Shown here: piece by piece, positions 25,551 through 33,650 of the stretch
Layout: every line of letters begins with the position of its first letter
Numbering within the stretch: position 1 is the stretch's first letter
Notes under the pieces: model-generated
Seen by the model: only the letters and a program-made list of their open reading frames with translations
What the model was told of the DNA's origin: nothing
The model's database searches: none
Assembly: GCF_023515995.1 (NCBI RefSeq)
Contig: NZ_CP097320.1
Coordinates: forward strand, 1,426,001 to 1,490,000
DNA length: 64,000 nucleotides
Reading direction: 5' to 3'
DNA from: Candidatus Mycobacterium methanotrophicum
GTDB taxonomy: Bacteria > Actinomycetota > Actinomycetes > Mycobacteriales > Mycobacteriaceae
Made by a program: the position numbers and the translations under genes

Positions 25551-26588
25551 ATGGTTGGAGGGCGAGGAACCGTCTTGGTCGCCGGGGGAGGTGGCTTTAT
25601 CGGGGGTCATCTCACCAGGACTTTGTGCGAGCAAGGTTTTCGGGTCCGAAGTGTGGACAAAAAACCCCTCGACGACTGGTATCAGATTCTCCTGGACGTT
25701 GAGGCCCGTCAGCTCGACCTGTCCGTGCTAGCCGACTGCCGTGAGGCCCTGCGTGGCATCGACACTGTCTACAATCTCGCGGCCGACATGGGCGGGATGG
25801 GTTTCATCGAAACGCACAAGGCCGATTGCATGCTCTCGGTGCTCATCAACACCCATCTGTTGATCGCGGCGCAAGAGGCAAACGTGGGTCGGTTCTTCTT
25901 CTCCAGCTCGGCCTGTGTCTACGCCGCCGACAAGCAGGTGAACGCCGACGTGACGGCGCTCAACGAGTGCGATGCGTATCCCGCTATGCCAGAAGACGGC
26001 TATGGCTGGGAGAAACTTTTCAGCGAGCGCATGTGTCGGCATTTCCGCGAGGACTTCGGCCTACAGACGCGTGTCGCCCGCTACCACAACGTGTACGGCG
26101 TCGACGGTACTTTCGACGGTGGCCGGGAGAAGGCTCCCGCCGCCCTCTGCCGCAAGATTGCGACGGCTGCGCTGACCGGCTGCCATGAGATCGAAGTCTG
26201 GGGGGACGGCGAGCAGACCCGCAGCTTCATGTACGTCGACGACTGCATCGAGGGGACACTGCGTATAACCGCCGGAGACAGCGCCCTGCCGGTCAACGTC
26301 GGCAGCTCCGAATTGGTGAGCATCAACCAGATGGTCAGCATCATCGAGCAGATCGCCGGGATCACCGTCAAGCGCAAGTACAACCTGGACGCCCCCAAGG
26401 GCGTGCGCGGCCGCAACAGCGACAACACGCTGATTAAAGAGATCTACGGCTGGGAGCCGTCGATCACTCTTGCGGACGGCCTCGAACGCACATATCGGTG
26501 GATCTTCGACCAGCTCTCAGCCAGCGGTGCCACTGGCGATCGCACCACACGAGTCAACGCCTCAGCAGGAGATCGCACCGTCGCTTAG
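25551..26588 (+). CDS. GDP-mannose 3,5-epimerase-like NAD-dependent epimerase
   Basis: A 345-residue extended SDR enzyme. It has the NAD loop VAGGGGFIGGH (about 8-18), AADMGGMGFI (about 78-87), SSSACVY (117-123), YGWEKL with the Tyr/Lys catalytic pair (about 145-150) and RYHNVYGVDGTFDGGREKAP, followed by EVWGDGEQTRSFMYVDDC. These motifs are those of plant-type GDP-mannose 3,5-epimerase, which makes GDP-L-galactose (and GDP-L-gulose). It should supply an unusual sugar for the glycan. The ribosome site AGGAGG (TCTAGGAGGACTAGAAC) is strong. It is followed 17 bases later by a methyltransferase. Confidence 0.85.
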   Translation: MVGGRGTVLVAGGGGFIGGHLTRTLCEQGFRVRSVDKKPLDDWYQILLDVEARQLDLSVLADCREALRGIDTVYNLAADMGGMGFIETHKADCMLSVLINTHLLIAAQEANVGRFFFSSSACVYAADKQVNADVTALNECDAYPAMPEDGYGWEKLFSERMCRHFREDFGLQTRVARYHNVYGVDGTFDGGREKAPAALCRKIATAALTGCHEIEVWGDGEQTRSFMYVDDCIEGTLRITAGDSALPVNVGSSELVSINQMVSIIEQIAGITVKRKYNLDAPKGVRGRNSDNTLIKEIYGWEPSITLADGLERTYRWIFDQLSASGATGDRTTRVNASAGDRTVA

Positions 26589-26605
26589 CCAAGGAGGGGG
26601 TACGG

Positions 26606-27295
26606 ATGGACGTTTCCTACGAGAAGCAGACCGTCGATAATCCGAATCCGATCGCACGCTTCGCCCATCGCACACGGCTGAAGAAGTCGAAACGACTTCT
26701 GATGCCCTTTTTGACGGAGTCGGCTGTGCTGCTGGACTACGGCTGTGGCCAAGGGAGATTTCTGCACGATATCGCTACTGATATCAACGAACAAAGACCG
26801 CGCGTAGAGCTCCTGGGATACGACCCTTATATGAACGCGCAGTACGACGGCTACCGCATCGTCTCTGATCCAACTGCTATCGCGGCACAATCGGTCACTA
26901 TTCTCACATGCTTAGAAGTTTGCGAGCATTTGACGGATTCGGAAACGCAAGAGTTCATAGACTTCGCTCTGAATGCCCTCGCACCGAACGGCAAGCTCTT
27001 GGTAACCGTTCCGATTATGACTGGCCCCGCCGTCCTGTTGAAGGAGCTGAGTCGAAGTATTCTTTTCCGTCGGCGTTCGGACATGACCGGATCAGAGCTA
27101 TTCAAAGCGGCATTTCTAGGAATTCCTGCGCGCCGCGCCGACGATATCAAGGCATCGCACCGCGGTTTTGACTGGCGTGCAACGCAGCGAACTCTTCTCG
27201 GGAGCTTTGGGTGCGTCAATATCGAGTTTTCCCCGCTGCCGTTTAAGAGTCCCTACTGGCAAAGCCAAGTCTTGATGCTGTTCCAAAAAGCCTGA
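26606..27295 (+). CDS. SAM-dependent methyltransferase
   Basis: A 229-residue class I methyltransferase. Motif I reads LLDYGCGQGRFLHD (about 43-56), LLGYDPY is motif II, and TILTCLEVCEHLTD with PNGKLLVTVPI are the later core strands. The start ATG 26606 follows AAGGAGGGGG. It lies directly after the epimerase gene, so the substrate is likely a nucleotide sugar or a glycan intermediate. The last 60 residues (FDWRATQRTLLGSFGCVNIEF) resemble methyltransferases of glycan loci. It is the last gene before the IS-rich region. Confidence 0.78.
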   Translation: MDVSYEKQTVDNPNPIARFAHRTRLKKSKRLLMPFLTESAVLLDYGCGQGRFLHDIATDINEQRPRVELLGYDPYMNAQYDGYRIVSDPTAIAAQSVTILTCLEVCEHLTDSETQEFIDFALNALAPNGKLLVTVPIMTGPAVLLKELSRSILFRRRSDMTGSELFKAAFLGIPARRADDIKASHRGFDWRATQRTLLGSFGCVNIEFSPLPFKSPYWQSQVLMLFQKA

Positions 27296-27331
27296 AAATC
27301 GCCAAACGACGGTTGCCCTTAAGCGGCGGGC

Positions 27332-27456
27332 AGGATACGGCCATGCGAGCGGGGGGTAAGTAGCCCAGTGATGGGGCCGGCGATGGTGGTTGTAGTCGTG
27401 TTTCCGGCGGCTGATAATCACGCGGGCATGCGCCAGTGACCAGAAGCTGCCGAAAT
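27332..27456 (-). pseudogene. IS3-family transposase C-terminal remnant
   Basis: The frame reads FGSFWSLAHARVIIS, then KHDYNHHRRPHHWATYPPLA. The words DYNHHR and SALGYQ-like ending are those of the integrase C-terminus in IS3-type OrfB proteins. Only about 40 residues remain, so it is a fragment. Confidence 0.6.
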
Positions 27457-27883
27457 TGCAGTCACCTAGTCTAGTTCGCGCCTCTTGCACACATGATGTT
27501 CCGAAACTCGGCGACGCCCTGACGGAACAACTACTCCGGAACCTACCAATCACCGTTGGATCTACTGACGTTTCCGTGGGTGGCTTTCGAGGCCCGGACA
27601 GGCTTGTTCTCTGGGCCGCGCCAGTGGCCAGGGCAGGTCTGTGACCTGCCCTTTCGCCTGCCGGGAGGGCGCATAGAGGCTCGCGGGTCAAGGGTGGCCA
27701 AAGGCCATCGCGAAGCGACGCGCAGCGCCCTTGACGCGTGAGGGGTGCGTCCGTAGCAGGCGCGGCCCAGATCCGCGTTCACCCAACCGAACCCGTGACC
27801 AGCGCTCCGTCGGGCACCCACGGAAACAGCAGAAGAGCCTCACCGTTGACGTGCTACATCACGTTCGCCGATAAGGCCCCGCC
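27457..27883. mobile_element. degraded repeat-like segment, probably IS21-associated
   Basis: No intact gene. A minus-strand frame at 27543-27821 (start MGARRSAGHGFGWVNADLGR) has the look of a repeated mycobacterial intergenic frame. It directly adjoins the IS21-type terminal repeats at 27884-27962, so it is probably the flank or inner part of that element; the istA and istB genes are absent. Confidence 0.35.
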
Positions 27884-27962
27884 GGCCACCGGGCAGTTCT
27901 TATTGGCCACCAACGGGCAGTTCTCGTGGCCACCGGTGGGCAATTTCAGATGGCCATTGACA
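27884..27962. repeat. IS21-type multiple terminal repeats
   Basis: Four copies of a GGCCACC..GGGCAGTT-like unit start at 27884, 27905, 27928 and 27952 (the last short: GGCCATTGACA), spaced 21-24 bases apart. IS21-family elements have such stacked repeats at their ends and a TGT...ACA-like terminus. The segment ends at 27962, and on the minus strand the end reads TGTCAATGGCC. It abuts an IS5-type fragment exactly at 27963. Confidence 0.65.
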
Positions 27963-28289
27963 GGCCAGTATGCGGATCGCCGCGCCGTCGCGAAACCACC
28001 GCAACAACCAGCTTCGCCTGGGCGCGGGCCGTGCCGGCACGTCGTCCGGCCCGTCGTCCGGCCCGGGCGCCGATCTCACGTCGACGCGTGCGCAACAGGG
28101 CGGTGACATACAGCAGGTTTGTTCGGGCACGTCGCAGACGGCAGAGTAGGTGAACACGCGGGATCCTCCTGAGGGGCAGTCGAATTCGTGGTAAAAACCG
28201 ATCCTCAGGCAAGGATCCCGCGTCGATCAGTTAAGACACGCCGGCATCACCAATCACACCAGCATCACAAGCCCCAAGTGAGAAAACCT
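27963..28289 (-). mobile_element. IS5-type element, copy A (5' part only, interrupted)
   Basis: The right end AAGTGAGAAAACCT lies at 28276-28289, and the transposase start GTG is at 28157. The frame is broken by small insertions or deletions (a 12-base duplication of GTCGTCCGGCCC lies near 28040-28063). The sequence follows copy C closely until GGCCAGTATGCGG at 27963, where the IS21-type end begins. So the element was inserted into a GGDEF gene and was later cut by another insertion. Confidence 0.75.
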
Positions 28290-28890
28290 CGATGTATCTG
28301 TCACCCAGTAGATGCGGTCCGATATCTTTGTGCAGCGCATTCTTGAGCGAGCTGGAGCCGGTGGTCATCGCGACTTGGTCGCCGCCGGCGCGTTTCGCTG
28401 CCAGGACGGCTTCGTCGGCACGGTTGAGCAAATCAATGACCTCAACACGTCCTGGGATGCCCGCCGCCACCCCAATGCTGACAGCGAGGGTGATCGACTC
28501 GTCGCCAATCGTGATGCAAGGACACAGCGTCGTCCTGAGCCGCTGAGCAAATGCTTCTGCAGCACTGATCGGCATGGCCCGGTCCGGAACCACGACGAAC
28601 TCGTCCCCACCGATTCGGGCAGTCATGCTCTTTCCCGCGCTCATCCTCAGCCGTTCGGCGAATACCTCGATGAACCCATCGCCGGCGGTGTGACCAAAGC
28701 GATCGTTGATTGACTTCAGTCGGTCGAGGTCGAGATACAAGACGGAGACGGGTCCGGGTCGTCCCGCTTCCAGCCTCTCGGAAAGGTACGCAATGAGAGC
28801 CCGGCGATTATGCAGAGCGGTCAAGTCATCATGGTCGACGAGGTATTGGAGCCGCTCTTCAGCGGCAATACGGGCATGCAACCGCGCAAA

Positions 28891-28896
28891 CAGTGA
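28891..28896. repeat. target-site duplication, left copy (CAGTGA)
   Basis: CAGTGA directly before the IS left end; the same word is at 29837-29842 directly after the right end. Confidence 0.85.
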
Positions 28897-29836
28897 CGTT
28901 TTCTCAGTAATTTCCGCGTTGGAGAGTCGATAGTACGATCGCGGCGGCAACAACTGCGCCAATCCTGGTTGGACACAGGCGGATTCGACGGAGGCAGCGC
29001 CAACGCTGTTTGAGTTCGGCGTTGGCGCGTTCACCGATGGCACGCGCCGCGGTGAGCAGCATGTTGTAGCTCTGATTCTCCACGGCCAGGCCGCGGCCCT
29101 TGACCGGAGTGTGCACCCCGATCCCCGCTCCTTCGTAGCCCTTGTCGGCCAGCGTCGGCACCCCGTCGGCCGCGGACTTGTACAGCGCGCCCAGGCAGTG
29201 CGCGCGGGCGGCGGTGATGTCGTGCACGCTGCCCGGCTCGACCTCGCTCGACCACACCGGGAACCCGCCCGGGTCGGCCAGTATCTGCACATTGCCGCCC
29301 TGGGTTTTGTGCTTGCCCGAATACCACCGGTGATGGCCGGCCTCGTTGCGCTCGTCCACCCGGTCGATGGCGATCAGCGTCCCGTCCAGCGTCACGTGCG
29401 ACCACTGTTCGGCCTTGGCCCGGTCGAGCACTTCGTGCAGGTCAGGAGCTTGTTCGGCGATCACGTCGATCGCCTCGTGCAGATAGCGGTAGCTGGTGGA
29501 GATCGGCAGCCCGGCCTCCATCGCCAACAACCGGATCGGGGCGTCGTCGCGGAACCACCGCAGCACCAGCTTGGCCTGCGTGCGCACCGTACCCGACCGC
29601 CGCCCGGCCCGCGTTCTGATCTCGCGCCGGTGAACGTGCAGCAGCGCGGTCACATGCAGCAGGGTTTCCTCCGGCACGTCGCAGATGGCAGAGTAGGTGA
29701 ACACGTGGGGTCCTTTGCAGCGGAGCGGGTTTCCTCGTCGAAACCGAATCCTTGAGCAAGGACCCCACGCCCAGCCACTACGACACGCCGAAAACTCCAG
29801 TCACACCAGACTCACGAGCCCCAAGTGAGAAAACCT
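28897..29836 (-). mobile_element. complete IS5-like insertion sequence, copy B (940 bp)
   Basis: The ends are CGTTTTCTCAGTAATTTC at the left and, read inward from the right, AGGTTTTCTCACTTGGGG: imperfect inverted repeats sharing GTTTTCTCA. A 6-bp duplication, CAGTGA, flanks it. It holds one transposase gene that fills the element. It has inserted into the GAF-GGDEF gene. Confidence 0.88.
28904..29704 (-). CDS. IS5-family transposase (DDE_Tnp_4-like)
   Basis: A 266-residue transposase of the HARBI1/IS5-like DDE superfamily. The N-terminal helical part has RLLAMEAGLPISTSYRYLHE. The catalytic residues are D in LDGTLIAIDRV (about 116), D in TLADKGYEGAGIG (about 190) and E in GERANAELKQRW (about 234), with KHKTQGGNVQILADPGG between them. 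The GTG start at 29704 has AAAGGA before it. The frame is intact, and with both ends present the element may be able to move. It lies on the same strand as the broken GGDEF gene. Confidence 0.88.
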   Translation of the reverse strand: MFTYSAICDVPEETLLHVTALLHVHRREIRTRAGRRSGTVRTQAKLVLRWFRDDAPIRLLAMEAGLPISTSYRYLHEAIDVIAEQAPDLHEVLDRAKAEQWSHVTLDGTLIAIDRVDERNEAGHHRWYSGKHKTQGGNVQILADPGGFPVWSSEVEPGSVHDITAARAHCLGALYKSAADGVPTLADKGYEGAGIGVHTPVKGRGLAVENQSYNMLLTAARAIGERANAELKQRWRCLRRIRLCPTRIGAVVAAAIVLSTLQRGNY

Positions 29837-29842
29837 CAGTGA
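29837..29842. repeat. target-site duplication, right copy (CAGTGA)
   Basis: Matches 28891-28896. Together they show that copy B moved here as a unit. Confidence 0.85.
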
Positions 29843-30379
29843 GGCGATTGCCTCAAGGGTGTTGATCGCTTCCGGTTTCCACTTCTTGCGACCGAATTTG
29901 ACGACGCCAATCGTTCCGGTGGTCAGTTCTCCCGAGACCATCGGTACGACGATGACGGTGGTCCACTGTCGGTAGGCACCCTCCGCCTGTTTGGGCCCAA
30001 TCACGACCGGCTCCTTGCCGTTTTCACACGCCGCGAAGGCGGGGTCAGCATTGGCGAAGTGGATAACTGCGTGCGGGTCGGGGTCTGGAACGTCGGATCG
30101 CGGTGGCCACTCGGCGACCAACACCGAGGCTCGGAGACCGTGGTCGTTGTGGCGCAAGAAGCTGGCGTCCGCATTGAAGTGCTCGATTAACTGGGCTAGC
30201 ACTTGTTCGCTCACTTGGGCAGCGGTGGATGCCGTTGCCTCCATTAGTCTTTCCGCGACAGCGACGACCAAGTTGCGCGCCACGGTAGCCTCCTGCGGGC
30301 GAATGTTTAGGCCTGGTCCGCCCAAACTCGGCGTCTGGCTAGTGTGCATCATGCATGAAATGCTGCAGTACGACAAGTG

Positions 30380-30916
30380 AGAATTTCTCACTTGGGGCTT
30401 GTGATGCTGGTGTGATTGGTGATGCCGGCGTGTCTAACTGATGGACGCGGGGTCCTTGCCTGAGGATCGGATTCTACCACGAAATCGACTGCGCCTCAGG
30501 AGGATTCCGCGTGTTCGCCTACTCTGCCGTCTGCGACGTGCCCGAACAAACCCTGCTGTGTGTCACCGCCGTGTTGCGCACGCATCGACGTGAGATCGGC
30601 GCCCGGGCCGGACGACGTGCCGGCACGGCCCGCGCCCAGGCGAAGCTGGTTGTTGCGGTGGTTTCGCGACGGCGCGGCGATCCGCATACTGGCCGCCGAG
30701 GCCACTCTGGGGATCTCCACCTGTTATCGCTATCTGCACGAGGCGATCGACGTCATCGCCGAGCACGCACCTGACCTGCACGAAGTGCTCGATCAGGCCA
30801 AGCGTGAAGGATGGTCGCACCTCACGTTGGACGGGACCCCGATCGAAATCGACCGGGCCGGTGAGCGCACCGAGGAGGGCAATCACCGGTGCTATCCGGG
30901 CAAGCACAAGACGCAG
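30380..30916 (+). mobile_element. IS5-type element, copy C (5' part, frameshifted and truncated)
   Basis: The left end AGAATTTCTCACTTGGGG starts at 30380 and is close to the end of copies A and B. The transposase starts with GTG 30511 (VFAYSAVCDVPEQT), slips frame near 30640-30660 (QAKLV), continues as LLRWFRDGAAIRILAAEATL and LTLDGTPIEIDRAGE, and stops matching after GKHKTQ at about 30916. The second and third acidic residues are gone, so it is inactive. Confidence 0.8.
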
Positions 30917-31174
30917 GCGTCCATCCACGCCGAGCACATCGGCGCAGACACCTGGCGCACGTTCCTGTCACTCCCCCGTCTCTCCGGCGTGCTGGCACCG
31001 ATTCCACCCGGCGCGGATGCCACCATCGAATTGGCGGTCGACTTCATCGACCATGCCGCGCACGAAGCGGTCGACGAATGGCAGCGACAACATCGGGCGT
31101 CGGGCGGCACGATCGAGATCCACGATCTCGGAGCCGTCGAGCTGCGCAGCGCGACAGCAGGGCCGCCCACCCGA
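30917..31174 (+). pseudogene. SulP-family anion transporter C-terminal fragment (STAS region)
   Basis: After the IS fragment the same open frame continues with WRTFLSLPRLSGVLAPIPPG and AVDFIDHAAHEAVDEWQRQH. This matches the end of the STAS domain of mycobacterial SulP transporters (FLSLPKLxxVLxxIPxG, DFxDHAA). The membrane part is absent. It was probably carried here with the mobile elements. Confidence 0.6.
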
Positions 31175-31193
31175 GTCCTCATCCCGATCGACA

Positions 31194-31316
31194 AGCGCGC
31201 GGATCTGGAACCTGGCCACCACGATCGCACCCGAAGCCACCCCCATCGTGGACCTCTACCACGCCCGCGAACACCTCCACGGCCTAGCCGCCGGGCTCAC
31301 CGCCGCCAGCGCCTGA
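31194..31316 (+). pseudogene. ISKra4-type transposase fragment
   Basis: In another frame the sequence reads ARIWNLATTIAPEATPIVDL, then YHAREHLHGLAAGLTAASA and stop. IWNL...IVDLYHAxEHL is the catalytic-region signature of ISKra4-family transposases. Only about 40 codons remain. Confidence 0.6.
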
Positions 31317-31513
31317 CAGGCGCAAATCAAGATCAACGACTATCGATCCTGAATCTACCTACAAATCTGTCGCGCACCCTATTCCGTGCATCTCGGGTAT
31401 GCTTTGTCCACCCCAGCTGGGCCGGTCGATGAGCCGCCGGGTATCGATGTGTCGGCTGGGTTAAGGCCTGCCATCCTGGGCATGGGCTTGGGCACAACTT
31501 CGAAGTCACGGAG
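31317..31513. other. short gene-free spacer before moeY
   Basis: No gene is visible. The stretch holds the end of the mobile-element mosaic and the leader of the moeY-like gene. No promoter boxes were identified with confidence. Confidence 0.4.
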
Positions 31514-33634
31514 ATGACCATAGGATCCTGCACGGCACTGGTTCTGGACGCCGCAGACCCGGCTGACAGAGTGGTCTTGGAGCAGCTGCGTGCCGATCCC
31601 GTCATCGAGCTCATCGACGATAGCGAGCGACAACTCGAGGAATTGCGGAAGCTGCTGCCACCACCCGACCCGCAACTTGTCGCCGAGCCCTTTCGGTGGG
31701 CGTACTACCCGTGGCGGCGGACCGTGGTGTCGGTATTGGCTCCCCGGGCGTTCCGGGCGGTGCGGTTGGACCGCAACCGGAACATGATCACGACCGAGGA
31801 GCAGCGCCGCCTGGGTGCGCTGCGCATCGGTGTCGCCGGCCTGAGCGTCGGGCATGTCATCGCCCACACCCTGGCCGCGCAGGGCATGTGCGGCGAGCTG
31901 CGGTTGGCGGATTTCGACCACCTCGAGCTCTCCAACCTCAACCGGGTGCCGGCGACGGTGCTCGATCTCGGGGTCAACAAAGCAGAGTTGGCGGCCCGCA
32001 GGATTGCCGAGCTGGATCCCTATGTGCCGGTTCGCGTTCTCGACGCGGGTCTGACAATCGATACCGTCGACGAATTCCTCGACGGCCTCGACATCGTTGT
32101 CGAGGAGTGCGATTCGCTGGATATGAAGGTCGTCGTACGGCAGGGCGCTCGCGCGCGTGGGATTCCGGTGCTGATGGCGACCAGCGACCGTGGCATGGTG
32201 GACGTGGAACGCTTCGACTGCGAACCGCGGCGTCCGATTCTGCACGGCCTGCTCGGCGACGTCGATTTTGCCCGGCTCCCGCAGATGAGTAGCCGGGAGA
32301 AGGTTCCGTACCTGTTGCGTTTTCTCGAGGCGGACAAACTGTCGCCCCGCCTGGCGGCGTCGGTGGTCGAGATCGATCGCCAACTCTCGACGTGGCCGCA
32401 ATTGGCCGGCGATGTGGTGTTGGGGGCGACGGCAGTTGGCGAGGCGGTGCGCCGGATCGGTTTAGGTGAAGATCTGTGTTCGGGCCGTGCGCGTATTGAC
32501 GTCAGCGGCCGCCTCGATCAGCTCGACACGCCGGAAATGACGACGGATCACTTTGCTGCCGAACAGTATTCAGATCCTGCGCTGCCAGGGCTGCCGGGCA
32601 TCGTCGCCGGGGCCGCTCTTCGGGCGCCTTCGGGCGGCAACGCACAGCCCTGGCATATCGATGCCACTCCTGACGCCGTCACTATTCGCCTGGCGCCGCA
32701 ATACACCTCGATGATGGACGTTGAATTCCGTGGCAGCGCAGTCGCGCTCGGAGCGGCGCTGTTCAACGCCAAAGTGGCCGCCGCCAGCCAGCAGATGCTG
32801 GGACCGGTGAGCGTGCGGGAGGATGTTGACGGCATCCCGTTGCAGGTGACACTGGATTTGCGTCCCGGCGCTGACCCCGACCTGGCCGCGTTGTACGCCC
32901 CGATGCTGGCGCGGGAGACCAATCGACGCCTCGGGCGCCCCCGGGCGATGGCCGCCGACACGATCGAACTGCTGCACACCATCGCGCGGCGGGAAGGTGC
33001 GCGGCTGTACCTGCTGACCTCGCGCGATGACATTGCCCGGGCTGCAACGATTCTCGCCGCGACCGACCGGACTCGCTATCTGACGCCAGGGTTGCATGCC
33101 GAGATTGTCTGCGAACTGCGCTGGCCCGGTGACCCGTGTCCCGACACCGGAATCGATGTGCACGGCCTTGAACTCGACCCGGGCAATCTCGCCGCGCTGG
33201 GCATCTTGCGTCGCGCGGACGTGATGACCCTCTTGGCGCAGTGGCGCGGGGGAAGCGCCTTGGGCGAGGACACCCTGCGCCGAATTGCGGCGAGTTCTGC
33301 GATCGCGGTGATCTCGGTGCATGGTGGCGCCCTGACTGACTACGCGCGCGGGGGGGCCGCGGTCGAGGCGGTGTGGATTGCCGCACAGCGCGACGGGCTG
33401 GCCGTGCAGCCGGTCTCGCCGGTCTTTTTGTACGCCCGGGACGCCGACGACCTCACCGTGTTGTCGGCGCCCTGGGCCGGCGAGTTGACGGAGCTTCATC
33501 GCGAATTTCGGAAGCTGGTCGGCATGCCTGCGGACGAGTTTGCCGCGCTGGTCTTGCGATTCGCGGTGAGCGACCCGGCTTCGGTGCGCAGCCGCCGCAG
33601 CGTCGGCCGCGTTCACTTGCTGGGGGGCCGGTAG
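31514..33634 (+). CDS. moeY: MoeY-like protein: ThiF/E1 domain fused to nitroreductase domain
   Basis: A 706-residue protein matching the layout of M. tuberculosis MoeY (Rv1355c). From about residue 85 it has an E1/ThiF adenylyltransferase domain: IGVAGLSVGHVIAHTLAAQG (nucleotide loop, about 105), DFDHLELSNLNRV (Asp and Arg that bind ATP) and VNKAELAARRIAELDP. From about 360 it has a nitroreductase-like flavin domain with APSGGNAQPWHI. Cysteine 197 of the VEECDSLDMK stretch may hold a thioester-like role. MoeY is annotated for molybdopterin, but the fusion may do something else, such as amide or heterocycle chemistry. It is followed by the GGDEF-EAL gene, 16 bases away, as in the Rv1355c-Rv1354c pair. 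Confidence 0.85.
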   Translation: MTIGSCTALVLDAADPADRVVLEQLRADPVIELIDDSERQLEELRKLLPPPDPQLVAEPFRWAYYPWRRTVVSVLAPRAFRAVRLDRNRNMITTEEQRRLGALRIGVAGLSVGHVIAHTLAAQGMCGELRLADFDHLELSNLNRVPATVLDLGVNKAELAARRIAELDPYVPVRVLDAGLTIDTVDEFLDGLDIVVEECDSLDMKVVVRQGARARGIPVLMATSDRGMVDVERFDCEPRRPILHGLLGDVDFARLPQMSSREKVPYLLRFLEADKLSPRLAASVVEIDRQLSTWPQLAGDVVLGATAVGEAVRRIGLGEDLCSGRARIDVSGRLDQLDTPEMTTDHFAAEQYSDPALPGLPGIVAGAALRAPSGGNAQPWHIDATPDAVTIRLAPQYTSMMDVEFRGSAVALGAALFNAKVAAASQQMLGPVSVREDVDGIPLQVTLDLRPGADPDLAALYAPMLARETNRRLGRPRAMAADTIELLHTIARREGARLYLLTSRDDIARAATILAATDRTRYLTPGLHAEIVCELRWPGDPCPDTGIDVHGLELDPGNLAALGILRRADVMTLLAQWRGGSALGEDTLRRIAASSAIAVISVHGGALTDYARGGAAVEAVWIAAQRDGLAVQPVSPVFLYARDADDLTVLSAPWAGELTELHREFRKLVGMPADEFAALVLRFAVSDPASVRSRRSVGRVHLLGGR

Positions 33635-33650
33635 CGACTATCGTGGGGGT

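Larger units (their letters stand above)
28290..30283 (-). pseudogene. GAF-GGDEF gene (paralogue of 33651) interrupted by two IS copies
   Basis: The N-terminal part (29837-30283, GTG start with GCAGGAGG upstream) reads a GAF-like domain with FLRHNDHGLRASVLVAEWPP, nearly the same as in the gene at 33651. The C-terminal part (28290-28896) carries a diguanylate cyclase domain with LHARIAAEERLQYLVDHDDL and GGDEF intact. An IS5-like element (28897-29836) splits them after EAIASL. Removing the element and one copy of the 6-bp duplication restores the frame EAIASLFARLHARIAAEERL. At 28290 another IS copy cuts the gene before its EAL part, which is absent. The GGDEF piece could still be expressed from a promoter in the element, but there is no evidence for that. 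Confidence 0.85.

Noticed and set aside
27884..27962. CRISPR array
   Set aside because: Four imperfect repeats 21-24 bases apart leave no spacers; they fit IS21-type terminal repeats.
28231..29292. A 353-codon open frame that looks like a complete GGDEF gene
   Set aside because: Its first third is read out of frame through the IS transposase. Only the part below 28896 is GGDEF sequence, so it is a fragment, not an intact gene.
30560..31432. A 290-codon open frame that could be taken for one gene
   Set aside because: It joins a transposase fragment to a SulP fragment and then reads ISKra4 sequence out of frame; it is a mosaic of remnants.
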